Source of the DNA: an uncultured Ruminococcus sp.
GTDB lineage: Bacteria > Bacillota > Clostridia > Oscillospirales > Ruminococcaceae
NCBI GenBank assembly: GCA_944388405.1
Contig: CALXIQ010000038.1
Span: forward strand, 1 to 64,000
DNA length: 64,000 nt
Direction: 5' to 3'
Numbering within the stretch: position 1 is the first letter of the stretch; the number at the start of each line of letters is the position of its first letter. A model generated the notes under the pieces. The model was not told the origin of the DNA, made no database searches, and worked only from the letters and a program-made list of their open reading frames with translations. A program made the translations under genes and the position numbers. This document shows positions 18,909 to 27,645 of the stretch, piece by piece.

Positions 18909-20204
18909 ATGAAGAAAGTTAAGTTGATTGCTATTCTGACAGCGCTGACAATGACGCTGGGATGCTTTGCAGGCTGCGGCGACAGCGATTCATCGTCTGA
19001 AGCTGAGAACACTGCAAGCGGCTCTGAAAGTCAGGCTGAGGAAACCGAAGAGGTTGTCCTCGAGCGTACGGGTGAGATGAGAGGTCTTACAGCCACTGAG
19101 CTGGTTGCGGAAATGACAACCGGCTGGAATCTTGGAAACTCGCTTGATTCCGAAGCTGCGGGTCTTGAAGCAGAAACCGCCTGGAACAACCCCAAAACCA
19201 CAAAAGCAATGATAGATGCGGTTGTGGCAAGAGGCTTTGACGTTATCAGAATCCCCGTAACCTGGAACGAGCATATGGGAGAAGGACCCGACTACACTGT
19301 AGATGAAGCCTGGATGGACAGAGTTCAGGAAGTAGTAAATTACGCTATAGACAATGATGTGTATGTTATTCTAAACGCACATCATGAGGAGCCTTGGCGT
19401 ATACCCGATAATGAGCACATCGACGCTGTTGACGAGCAGCATCAGGCTCTCTGGCGTCAGATTGCGGAACGCTTTAAGGACTATGGCGACAAGTTGATTT
19501 TTGAAGGTCTTAACGAGCCCAGAATCGAAGGCGGAGTAAACGAGTGGAACGGCGGTACCGAAGAGGGCAGACGCTGCATTGACAGACTCAATCAGTCATT
19601 TATAGACGTTGTTCGTGCAACGGGCGGAAACAATGAAACCAGATTGCTTCTTGTTACAACCTTTGCAACTCAGGCGGTAAGCCAGGCAATTAACGACGTT
19701 GCAATTCCCGACGATGATTATGTAGCATTTTCTATCCATGCCTATACACCTTATGCGTTCACCTATCACTCGGGAGAAACCTGGGAGCTTTACAATTGGG
19801 ACGGAACTCGAATCAGTGAAATTGAAGGCGTGTTCAGCGGTCTGAAGAGCGCATTTCTTGACAAGGGCATTCCCGTAATTATTACCGAGTACGGCGCAGT
19901 CAACAAGTTCTACAGCGATGAACAGCAGGAAGAAACGGGCGAGCTTGTAAATGAAGCGGAAGTTGTAAAATGGGTTACCGATTATCTTACGATTGCTAAG
20001 TCTTACGGCATTCCCTGCGTATGGTGGGACAACAACGAATACATCTCCAGCGGTGAACTGTTCGGTATCTTTGACCGTGACAACATGACATGGTTTACGG
20101 AAGATGTTCCCGATGCAATAATGGCGGTTTACGAAGATTCGGGCGATACTGCCGATTCTGAAGAAGCTGCCGATTCCGAGGAATCGACCGACGCTGCCGC
20201 ATAA
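18909..20204 (+). CDS. GH5 endoglucanase-like lipoprotein, copy 2
   Basis: A paralogue of the gene 120 bases upstream, alignable end to end with identical active-site numbering: Glu203 in GLNEPR and Glu327 in ITEYGAV. Lipobox FAGC gives a membrane-anchored surface enzyme. It has the normal NEP motif. The Asp/Glu/Ser tails of the two copies differ most. ATG 18909 follows GAGGTGAG, the same ribosome site as copy 1. The gap between copies has no strong terminator, so both may be on the abfA transcript, which ends at the hairpin at 20298. Substrate is likely mixed-linkage glucan or cellulose, but GH5 is broad. Confidence 0.9.
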   Translation: MKKVKLIAILTALTMTLGCFAGCGDSDSSSEAENTASGSESQAEETEEVVLERTGEMRGLTATELVAEMTTGWNLGNSLDSEAAGLEAETAWNNPKTTKAMIDAVVARGFDVIRIPVTWNEHMGEGPDYTVDEAWMDRVQEVVNYAIDNDVYVILNAHHEEPWRIPDNEHIDAVDEQHQALWRQIAERFKDYGDKLIFEGLNEPRIEGGVNEWNGGTEEGRRCIDRLNQSFIDVVRATGGNNETRLLLVTTFATQAVSQAINDVAIPDDDYVAFSIHAYTPYAFTYHSGETWELYNWDGTRISEIEGVFSGLKSAFLDKGIPVIITEYGAVNKFYSDEQQEETGELVNEAEVVKWVTDYLTIAKSYGIPCVWWDNNEYISSGELFGIFDRDNMTWFTEDVPDAIMAVYEDSGDTADSEEAADSEESTDAAA

Positions 20205-20297
20205 AGACAGGTTCAGCAAAAAAACATCAGCAGCTCAGTCGTATAAAGCCCGGCTGGCTGCACAGTTATAATGCCGCCGATAAACTTTGATTATCAA

Positions 20298-20343
20298 GAA
20301 AAACCGCGCAAAGCCGGCATCTGGCTTTTTGTGCGGTTTTGCC
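20298..20343 (+). terminator. Terminator after the GH5 pair
   Basis: AAAACCGCGCAAAGCC at 20299-20314 pairs, with one or two mismatches, with GGCTTTTTGTGCGGTTTT ending at 20340. Confidence 0.75.
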
Positions 20344-20398
20344 TTGAAAAGGCGGACAAAGCTTAAATGCAGTAAAATTTAAACGGAGGAAAACGATT

Positions 20399-21865
20399 AT
20401 GAAAAAAATTTATTTTATCACAGGAAGTCAGGATCTGTACGGCGAGGAAACTTTGGCTCGTGCGGCAGAGGATTCAAAGGAAATGGCAGCTTTTCTCAAC
20501 GAAAAGCTTTGCACCACAGTTGAGGTGGTTTTCAAGCAGGTTGTAACAACTTCGGCGGAAGCTTTTGATGTGTGCACGCAGGCATCTGCAGATTCTGAGT
20601 GTGTGGGAGTTATTATGTGGATGCACACCTTTTCTCCTGCGAAAATGTGGATTAGAGCTTTAAAGGCGCTTACCAAGCCTATGCTCCAGCTTCACACCCA
20701 GTACAACAAGGAGCTGCCCTACGACAGCATAGATATGGACTTTATGAACCTTAATCAGGCTGCCCACGGCGACCGTGAGTTCGGCTTTGTTTGCACCCGC
20801 CTGGGTATAAAGAGAGAGGTTGTTTCAGGCTATTACAAGCATGACGAGGTTATCGAAAAGCTTCGCCGTTTTGCCAAGGCAGCGGTGGCTGTTGACTTCG
20901 GCAAGGGCATGAGAGTTGCAATGTTCGGCAACAACATGCGGGACGTTGCGGTAACCGACGGTGACAGAGTTGAAAGTGAAATCAAATACGGCTGGAACGT
21001 TAACTACTACGCTATTGGCGACCTGTGTGACATTATCGACGGGGTCACAGATGAAGAAGTAGACGGCAAAATGGCTGAATACTCCGAAAAGTACGACTTC
21101 AATACAGACAACACCGCCGCTGTAAGAGAACAGGCTAAGTATGAAGTTGCTATTGAAAAGTTCCTGGAGCGTGAGAACATCAGCGCATTTACCGATACAT
21201 TCCAGGATTTGCACGGTTTAAATCAGCTGCCTGGAATTGCAGTTCAGAATATTATGGCAAAGGGCAAGGGCTTCGCTCCCGAGGGCGACTACAAGACCGC
21301 TGCTCTTACTGCCGTACTTGTTAAAATGGCTGAGAGCAGAGAGGGTGCAACCGGCTTCCTTGAGGATTATACCTACGATCTTACTCAGGGCGAAGAGGTA
21401 GAGCTTGCTTCTCATATGCTGGAGGTTTCACCTGTGTTTGCGGCAGAAAAGCCTAAGATTGAGGTTCATCCTCTGGGAATCGGCGGAAAATCCGACCCGG
21501 CAAGACTTGTGTTCGACGGTATCACCGGCGAGGGAATTGCCGTTTCAATGATAGACATGGGCGACCGTTTCAGACTTGTGTGCGCAGAAATTACTCTTAT
21601 AAAGCAGCCACAGCCTATGCCCAAGCTGCCCGTTGCACGTGTTATGTGGAAGCTCAAGCCCGATTTTGCTACAGGTACTGCGGCATGGATTTACGCAGGC
21701 GGCGCACATCACGCTGTGGTTTCAACGGCTCTGACTGTTGAGGATATCAGACTTTTTGCCAAGATGACCAACACCGAGCTGGTTGTTATCGACGATAAGA
21801 CAGAGCTTAACGCCTTTGAGCAGCAGCTTGATATGCTTGACACACTTGCAAAGCTCAGGAGGTAA
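20399..21865 (+). CDS. araA: L-arabinose isomerase
   Basis: Converts L-arabinose to L-ribulose, the first step of arabinose catabolism. The sequence follows the family along its whole length (FITGSQDLYGEE, MHTFSPAKMWI, LHTQYNKELP, then AWIYAGGAHHAVVS near the C-terminus with the metal-binding histidine), and 488 residues is the normal size. ATG 20399 follows ACGGAGG. First gene of araA-araB-araD; the gap to araB is four bases. Arabinose is presumably supplied by the GH51 enzyme upstream. Confidence 0.96.
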   Translation: MKKIYFITGSQDLYGEETLARAAEDSKEMAAFLNEKLCTTVEVVFKQVVTTSAEAFDVCTQASADSECVGVIMWMHTFSPAKMWIRALKALTKPMLQLHTQYNKELPYDSIDMDFMNLNQAAHGDREFGFVCTRLGIKREVVSGYYKHDEVIEKLRRFAKAAVAVDFGKGMRVAMFGNNMRDVAVTDGDRVESEIKYGWNVNYYAIGDLCDIIDGVTDEEVDGKMAEYSEKYDFNTDNTAAVREQAKYEVAIEKFLERENISAFTDTFQDLHGLNQLPGIAVQNIMAKGKGFAPEGDYKTAALTAVLVKMAESREGATGFLEDYTYDLTQGEEVELASHMLEVSPVFAAEKPKIEVHPLGIGGKSDPARLVFDGITGEGIAVSMIDMGDRFRLVCAEITLIKQPQPMPKLPVARVMWKLKPDFATGTAAWIYAGGAHHAVVSTALTVEDIRLFAKMTNTELVVIDDKTELNAFEQQLDMLDTLAKLRR

Positions 21866-21869
21866 TAAT

Positions 21870-23435
21870 ATGCTTTCACTGGAAAAGACCTATCTGGGTA
21901 TAGAGCTGGGTTCCACAAGAATAAAAGCTTCCCTTATAGATGAAAATTACGAGCCTGTCGCCAGCGGCAGCCATCAGTGGGAAAACCGCCTGGAAAACGG
22001 CTACTGGACGTATTCTCTGGAGGATATTCACAAGGGCGTGCAAAGTTGCTTTGCTTCTCTTGCCAAGGACGTTAAATCAAAGCACGGCGTGGAGCTTACC
22101 ACCGTGGGCGCAATGGGAATTTCCGCAATGATGCACGGCTATATGGCTTTTGATAAAGACGACAAGCTGCTTGTGCCCTTCAGAACCTGGCGAAACACTA
22201 CAACCGCTCAGGCGGCTGAGGAGCTTACCAATCTGCTGGGATTTAACATTCCCCAGCGTTGGAGCATTGCCCATCTTTATCAGGCGGTGCTTAATAACGA
22301 GGCACATATATCTCAGATTGCTCACATCACCACCCTTGCAGGCTACATAAATTATCTGCTTACCGGCGAGAGGGCAGTGGGAATAGGCGAGGCTTCGGGA
22401 ATTTTCCCGGTAGAGGGAACAGGCTACAACGCCGGTTTTATGGAGCTTACCCAAAAGAAACTTGGTGAGTATGGTTTTACCGCCAAACTTGAAGAAGTGC
22501 TTCCCCCGGTAAAGCTTGCCGGAGAAGAGGGCGCAAAGCTTACAGAGGAAGGCGCAAAATTCCTTGACCCCACTGGCGTATTCAAAGCAGGAGTGCCCCT
22601 TTGTCCTCCCGAGGGGGACGCAGGAACGGGTATGGCGGCTTCAAATGCTGTCAAGGTAAAAACGGGAAATGTTTCCGCCGGAACTTCCATTTTCTCAATG
22701 CTGGTGCTTGAAAGCAACCCCAAGGGGGTATACCCCGAAATTGATATGGTTGCCACTCCCGACGGCAAGCCGGTGGCGATGGTTCACTGCAACAACTGCT
22801 GCTGCGAGCTGGACGAGTGGGTGGATATATTCAGCAGCTTCTGTCAGCTTATGGGCAACCCGGTTGATAAGTCGGTGCTGTACGAAACCCTTTATAAAAA
22901 CGCAATGACGGGCGATGCCGACTGCGGCGGAGTTACAGCCTTCAACCTCTTGTCAGGAGAGCCTGTGACCGGCGTTGAGGAGGGCAGACCAATGTATTTC
23001 AGAATGCCTGATGGCAAAATGAATCTTGCCAACTTTTTCAGAGCTCAGCTTTATTCGGCGTTTGCTTCGCTGAAAATCGGCATGGATATTCTTTTTGAAA
23101 ATGAGCAGGTTACGGCGGCTCAGTTTACCGGTCACGGCGGACTTTTCAAGGTAAAAGGCACGGCTCAGCAGATTCTTGCGGACGCTCTCAACACTCCTGT
23201 TTCGGTTATGGAAACTGCTGGCGAGGGTGGAGCCTGGGGAATGGCGCTGCTGGCGGCGTATATGGTTCGCAAAAACGGTAAGAGCCTTGCAGACTGGCTT
23301 GATTCGGAAGTATTTGCGGGAATGGAAAAGCAGACGGTAAATCCCGAAAACAGCGGCAGCGAAGGCTTTGCCAGATACATTGAAAGATATAAATCGGCGC
23401 TTGGCGCAGAAAAAATCCTTGGAGGTGTACACTAA
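21870..23435 (+). CDS. araB: L-ribulokinase (FGGY carbohydrate kinase)
   Basis: Phosphorylates L-ribulose to L-ribulose 5-phosphate with ATP. Actin-like FGGY kinase fold: [13 protein letters not shown] near the N-terminus for the phosphate-1 loop, a central [11 protein letters not shown] segment and the C-terminal GHGGLFK loop. About 521 residues. ATG 21870 is chosen because AGGAGGT lies just before it; the frame stays open further upstream but only inside araA. Its position between araA and araD fixes the role, although it is a divergent FGGY member rather than the E. coli AraB type. Confidence 0.9.
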   Translation: MLSLEKTYLGIELGSTRIKASLIDENYEPVASGSHQWENRLENGYWTYSLEDIHKGVQSCFASLAKDVKSKHGVELTTVGAMGISAMMHGYMAFDKDDKLLVPFRTWRNTTTAQAAEELTNLLGFNIPQRWSIAHLYQAVLNNEAHISQIAHITTLAGYINYLLTGERAVGIGEASGIFPVEGTGYNAGFMELTQKKLGEYGFTAKLEEVLPPVKLAGEEGAKLTEEGAKFLDPTGVFKAGVPLCPPEGDAGTGMAASNAVKVKTGNVSAGTSIFSMLVLESNPKGVYPEIDMVATPDGKPVAMVHCNNCCCELDEWVDIFSSFCQLMGNPVDKSVLYETLYKNAMTGDADCGGVTAFNLLSGEPVTGVEEGRPMYFRMPDGKMNLANFFRAQLYSAFASLKIGMDILFENEQVTAAQFTGHGGLFKVKGTAQQILADALNTPVSVMETAGEGGAWGMALLAAYMVRKNGKSLADWLDSEVFAGMEKQTVNPENSGSEGFARYIERYKSALGAEKILGGVH

Positions 23436-23436
23436 A

Positions 23437-24129
23437 ATGCTTGAACAGTTAAAACAGCAGGTGCTTGAAGCAAATCTTATGCTTCCCAAATACAATCTGG
23501 TGACTTTCACCTGGGGCAATGTTTCGGCGGTGGACAGGGAAAGCGGAATGATGGTAATAAAGCCATCGGGCGTTGAATACGACACTATGACCGCTGAGGA
23601 TATGGTGGTTGTAGAGCTGACAACGGGAAAGGTGGCAGAGGGAAGATACAAGCCCTCCAGCGACACCCCGACTCATCTTGAGCTGTACAGAGCCTTTGAA
23701 AACATGGGTGGAATTGTCCACACCCACAGCCGCTGGGCCACATCCTTTGCTCAGGCAGGCGTGGGAATAGTGCCTATGGGCACAACTCAGGGGGATTATT
23801 TCTACGGCGAGATTCCCTGCACCAGAGCAATGACACCACAGGAAATCGGCGGCGAGTACGAAAAGGAAACGGGAACGGTTATAATCGAGGCATTTAAGGG
23901 AATCGACCCTATGACTATTCCTGCGGTACTGGTGAAAAACCATGGACCATTTGCCTGGGGAAAGGATGCAGCTGAGGCGGTTCATAATGCGGTGGTCCTC
24001 GAGGAAATTGCGTTTATGAATTATCACGCTATGGACATTAACCCAAGTGCAGGCCGTATGCCTCAGGAGCTGCTTGACAAGCACTATCTGCGCAAGCACG
24101 GTGCCAACGCATATTACGGACAGGGTTAG
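23437..24129 (+). CDS. araD: L-ribulose-5-phosphate 4-epimerase
   Basis: Class II aldolase-fold epimerase that makes D-xylulose 5-phosphate for the pentose phosphate or phosphoketolase pathway. Zinc ligands are visible as HTHS in [12 protein letters not shown] and a later His in the NYHAMDI segment, with TWGNVS and KPSG binding the phosphate. About 230 residues. ATG 23437 starts one base after the araB stop and follows GGAGGTG, so translation is likely coupled. Confidence 0.95.
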   Translation: MLEQLKQQVLEANLMLPKYNLVTFTWGNVSAVDRESGMMVIKPSGVEYDTMTAEDMVVVELTTGKVAEGRYKPSSDTPTHLELYRAFENMGGIVHTHSRWATSFAQAGVGIVPMGTTQGDYFYGEIPCTRAMTPQEIGGEYEKETGTVIIEAFKGIDPMTIPAVLVKNHGPFAWGKDAAEAVHNAVVLEEIAFMNYHAMDINPSAGRMPQELLDKHYLRKHGANAYYGQG

Positions 24130-24204
24130 TACGCACGCTGACAGATATACCGCACAGATTCGTTGTGTGGTATTGTCTTAATCAACGAAAGGAGTGTTTT
24201 AATT

Positions 24205-25551
24205 ATGAGTTTCAGAAAGGATTTTGTGTGGGGAGCGGCAACAGCTTCCTATCAGATTGAAGGCGCATATAACGAAGACGGCAAGGGCAGCAGCATCTGG
24301 GACGAGTTTACTCACATTGACGGAAAAATCTTAGACAAAAGCACCGGCGACGTAGCCTGCGACCACTACCATCGCTACAAGGAAGACGTAAGGCTGATGC
24401 ATGAGCTTGGACTTAAAGCCTACCGTTTTTCAATCGCTTGGCCGAGAATTTTCCCCGATGGCATCGGCAGCGTAAATCAGAAGGGCATCGACTTTTACAA
24501 TAATCTTATTGACGAGCTTTTGTCCTACGGAATCGAGCCGTATATCACCCTTTATCACTGGGATCTGCCCTATGCCTTGTATCTTAAGGGAGGCTGGTTA
24601 AACGACGATATTGCCGATTACTTTGAGCGTTACACCACGGTTGTGGCTGAAAACTTCGGCGACAGGGTGAAGAATTTTATAACCTTTAACGAGCCGCAGG
24701 TTTTCATCGGCTGCGGCTGTCTTGAGGGCAGCCACGCTCCCGGTTTTCAGTATGGCGACAAAGATCTGCTTCGTATGTGCCACAATGTGCTGAGAGCGCA
24801 CGGCAGAGCGGTAAGGGTACTGCGTCAGACTGTTCCCGACGTTAAAATCGGCTTTACCTCCGCTGCAAGTCCTCTTGTTCCACTGACGGAAAATGATGTG
24901 GAAGCTGCACGAGGCGGATTTTTCAGCTGCGGCAGAGGAAATTTTGTATTTTCTCAGTCGTTCTGGCATGACCCCATAGCATTCGGAAAATACCCCGAAG
25001 CTATTCTCAGCACTTACGGCGAAGATTTCCCCGCAGTTGATGAGGAGGATATGAAGCTTATATCCGCCCCCATTGATTTTATCGGACTGAACATTTACAC
25101 CGGAGCGTTCGTAAAAGCTGATGAAAACGGATATGCACAGCGAATCCCATGTTATCGGGGACATCCCCGTACCGCTATAGGCTGGGACGTTGTGCCTCAG
25201 TCCCTCTATTGGGGAACAAAGTTTTTTTACGACAGGTACAAGCTGACGATATTCATTACCGAAAACGGAATGTCAGCCCACGATTGTATTTCTCTTGACG
25301 GAAAGGTTCACGACCCCAACCGAATTGATTATCTCAACCGCTATCTGCTGGAGCTGAAAAAGTCGGCGGAGGACGGCGCAGACATAGGCGGCTATTTCCA
25401 GTGGTCGCTTATGGACAACTTCGAGTGGGCGAAGGGCTACAGCGAAAGATTCGGAGTTATTTATGTGGATTATGAAACTCAGAACAGAATTATCAAGGAT
25501 TCCGGCTACTGGTTTAAAGGCATAATCGAGCAAAATGGTGAAAACCTATAG
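24205..25551 (+). CDS. Beta-glucosidase (GH1)
   Basis: Hydrolyses beta-linked disaccharides such as cellobiose to glucose in the cytosol. GH1 signatures are complete: N-terminal FVWGAATASYQIEGA, acid/base Glu163 in TFNEPQ, nucleophile Glu353 in ITENGMS, and the FQWSLMDNFEWA aglycone-binding strand near the end. 448 residues, no signal peptide. ATG 24205 follows AAAGGAG. It lies 75 bases after araD with no terminator between, so it may be the last gene of the arabinose transcript, which ends at the hairpin at 25572. Confidence 0.93.
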   Translation: MSFRKDFVWGAATASYQIEGAYNEDGKGSSIWDEFTHIDGKILDKSTGDVACDHYHRYKEDVRLMHELGLKAYRFSIAWPRIFPDGIGSVNQKGIDFYNNLIDELLSYGIEPYITLYHWDLPYALYLKGGWLNDDIADYFERYTTVVAENFGDRVKNFITFNEPQVFIGCGCLEGSHAPGFQYGDKDLLRMCHNVLRAHGRAVRVLRQTVPDVKIGFTSAASPLVPLTENDVEAARGGFFSCGRGNFVFSQSFWHDPIAFGKYPEAILSTYGEDFPAVDEEDMKLISAPIDFIGLNIYTGAFVKADENGYAQRIPCYRGHPRTAIGWDVVPQSLYWGTKFFYDRYKLTIFITENGMSAHDCISLDGKVHDPNRIDYLNRYLLELKKSAEDGADIGGYFQWSLMDNFEWAKGYSERFGVIYVDYETQNRIIKDSGYWFKGIIEQNGENL

Positions 25552-25571
25552 TTTAAAATATCCGGCAAACA

Positions 25572-25610
25572 TTACGGGAGGTATGAGTTTCATGCCTCCT
25601 GTAACTTTTT
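25572..25610 (+). terminator. Terminator after the GH1 gene
   Basis: TTACGGGAGGTATGA (25572-25586) pairs with TCATGCCTCCTGTAA (25590-25604), followed by CTTTTT. Confidence 0.8.
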
Positions 25611-25623
25611 GCGTATCAATGTG

Positions 25624-25683
25624 AAAATAGTGCAAGATTATGTGAACAGCGATAAGGACAGTTAACATAAAAATGTGTATAAT
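25624..25683 (+). promoter_or_regulatory. Beta-glucan locus promoter 1 with AAAATAGTGCAA activator-like site
   Basis: AAAATAGTGCAA at 25624-25635 starts 54 bases before TATAAT (25678-25683). A weak -35 (AGGACA, 25655-25660) lies 17 bases before the -10. The same arrangement recurs at 26709 and 29912, with identical spacing. A weak -35 plus a fixed upstream site suggests an activator, plausibly AraC-type. Drives the first lichenase gene. Confidence 0.7.
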
Positions 25684-25769
25684 AAACAAGGAGATTGTCA
25701 GATGGGCAAAAATAATTATAACATCTGATAGCAAGGACTAAAGACTTATTGTAAAAGGAGTTACTACTT

Positions 25770-26624
25770 ATGAAAAGGATTTTGATTTTTTCACTGGCAT
25801 TGTGTGCAGCGGCATTAAGCTGCGGATGTTCTTCAACAGATTCCGAATCATCGGACAACGGAAGCGTTGCGGAGCAGTCGTCATCAAAGACCGAAACCGT
25901 ATCCTCTGAAAGCGAGGAGACTGAGGAGGAAGCAGAATCTTCCGAAAGCGAAGCAGCTGAGGGAGATTCCGAAGCTGAGGGAGAGTACACCCTGCTCGCC
26001 GATTTCAGTCAAGGACCTTCTGAGGATTTCTACAGCTCAGACGGCTGGTCAAACGGCCTGCCATTTAACTGCTCATGGATTGCCTCAAACTGCGTATTTG
26101 AGGACGGCGTGCTTAAAATGAGTATCAACGAAGCTGAGGACGGCAGCTACACCGGAGCAGAGCACCGCACAAATGAGATGTACGGTTACGGTCTGTACGA
26201 GGTTTCAATGAAGCCGGCGAAGAATGTGGGTATAATCTCCTCATTCTTTACCTACACAGGACCTACTGACGGCAATCCTTGGGACGAAATTGACATTGAA
26301 TTTTTAGGCAAGGACACCACACAGGTTCAGTTTAACTACTACACCAACGGCTCTGCAGAGGGTCACGAGTATCTTTACGACCTGGGCTTTGATGCATCGG
26401 AGGATTTCCACACCTACGGCTTCAGATGGGAGGAGGACAAAATAACCTGGTATGTTGACGGTGAAGCGGTTTATGAAGCTACCGAGGACATTCCCACAAC
26501 ACCAGGAAGAATTATGATGAACGTATGGAACGGCATCGGCGTTGATGACTGGATTGGCGCTTACGACGGCACAACTCCTCTTACTGCAGAATATCAGTGG
26601 GTGAGATTCACCGCTGAGGAATAA
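25770..26624 (+). CDS. Lichenase (GH16 beta-1,3-1,4-glucanase) lipoprotein, copy 1
   Basis: Cuts mixed-linkage beta-glucan at the cell surface. A signal peptide with lipobox-like ALSC is followed by a ~50-residue Ser/Glu linker, then the GH16 jelly roll. The catalytic motif ExDxxE is DEIDIEFLG with nucleophile Glu173, Asp175 and acid/base Glu177. [27 protein letters not shown] and the WYVDG and [10 protein letters not shown] segments match bacterial lichenases closely. ATG 25770 follows AAAGGAG. It has its own promoter with the shared 12-bp motif and its own terminator, so it is monocistronic within the regulated locus. Confidence 0.93.
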   Translation: MKRILIFSLALCAAALSCGCSSTDSESSDNGSVAEQSSSKTETVSSESEETEEEAESSESEAAEGDSEAEGEYTLLADFSQGPSEDFYSSDGWSNGLPFNCSWIASNCVFEDGVLKMSINEAEDGSYTGAEHRTNEMYGYGLYEVSMKPAKNVGIISSFFTYTGPTDGNPWDEIDIEFLGKDTTQVQFNYYTNGSAEGHEYLYDLGFDASEDFHTYGFRWEEDKITWYVDGEAVYEATEDIPTTPGRIMMNVWNGIGVDDWIGAYDGTTPLTAEYQWVRFTAEE

Positions 26625-26655
26625 GTCGAAATAAGAATTGTTAATCAAATAAAAG

Positions 26656-26697
26656 TGCAGTGACAGGTTATTTCTTATGCCTGTTGCTGCATTTTTT
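26656..26697 (+). terminator. Terminator after lichenase copy 1
   Basis: TGCAGTGACAGG (26656-26667) pairs with CCTGTTGCTGCA (ending 26691), followed by TTTTTT. Confidence 0.8.
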
Positions 26698-26708
26698 ATT
26701 TTAATCTT

Positions 26709-26768
26709 AAAATAGTGCAATACTTTATGAATTAAGTTGATGACAGTCAGGTTTTATATGTGTATAAT
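26709..26768 (+). promoter_or_regulatory. Beta-glucan locus promoter 2 with AAAATAGTGCAA site
   Basis: AAAATAGTGCAA at 26709-26720 and TATAAT at 26763-26768, again 54 bases from motif start to -10. ATGACA at 26740-26745 is the -35 at 17 bases. Both promoter 1 and this one continue as TATAATAAACAA. Drives lichenase copy 2 and the first GH94-like gene. Confidence 0.7.
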
Positions 26769-26848
26769 AAACAATATGATTATCGAATGTGCAGAAAAAC
26801 TGTTTCATTTGATGATAAATATAAATTTATGTAAAGGAGCTTTTAATC

Positions 26849-27634
26849 ATGAAAAAATTTTTTATTGTATCTCTGGCGTTGTGCTTAGCTGCGTTAAGCT
26901 GCTCATGTTCATCGACCGATTCCGAGTCGTCGGATAATGAAGTGTCTGCAGAGCCGTCATCCTCAGAATCTGAGGACACTGAAGCTGAGAGCCAGTATAC
27001 GCTGTATGCTGATTTCAGCAAAGGACTATCGGATGATTTTTATCCAGCCGACGGATGGTCGAACGATCCGCCGTTTAATTGCTTATGGACAGCCGATAAT
27101 TGTCGTATTGAGGATGGCGTGATACAAATGGTTATCGATGAACAATATGACGGCAGGACTACGGGAGCCGAGTACCGCACAAATGAAATGTACGGCTATG
27201 GTCTGTATGAGTGCTCAATGAAGCCTATAAAAAATCCCGGGGTGGTATCATCTTTTCTGACTTATACCGGACCCTATGAGGGCGACCCGTGGGACGAGGT
27301 GGATATTGAATTTTTAGGCAAGGATACAACTCAGGTTCAGTTTAATTACTTTGGCGACGGCTCGGAGGGTCACGATTACGTTTACGACCTGGGCTTTGAC
27401 GCTTCGGAGGATTTTCATACCTATGGCTTCAGATGGCTGGAAGACAGCATAACCTGGTATGTTGATGGCGAGGCGGTTTATGAGGTGGTTGCAGACGATA
27501 TTCCCACAACTCCCGGAAGAATTATGATTACCGCTTGGACAAGCATCGGTGTTGACGACTGGACTGGAGCCTATGATGGAACAACGCCGCTCGCAGCAGA
27601 GTATGAATGGGTAAGATTTACAGCGGAAGAATAG
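26849..27634 (+). CDS. Lichenase (GH16 beta-1,3-1,4-glucanase) lipoprotein, copy 2
   Basis: Paralogue of the upstream lichenase with the same lipobox region ([13 protein letters not shown]) but a shorter linker. The catalytic motif is DEVDIEFLG with Glu150, Asp152 and Glu154. The catalytic domain aligns without large gaps, and some loop residues differ, so product profiles could differ. ATG 26849 follows AAAGGAGC. The next gene, a GH94-like phosphorylase, starts 11 bases after the stop, so the two share a transcript that couples outside cleavage with inside phosphorolysis. Confidence 0.93.
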   Translation: MKKFFIVSLALCLAALSCSCSSTDSESSDNEVSAEPSSSESEDTEAESQYTLYADFSKGLSDDFYPADGWSNDPPFNCLWTADNCRIEDGVIQMVIDEQYDGRTTGAEYRTNEMYGYGLYECSMKPIKNPGVVSSFLTYTGPYEGDPWDEVDIEFLGKDTTQVQFNYFGDGSEGHDYVYDLGFDASEDFHTYGFRWLEDSITWYVDGEAVYEVVADDIPTTPGRIMITAWTSIGVDDWTGAYDGTTPLAAEYEWVRFTAEE

Positions 27635-27645
27635 GAGAGAATACT

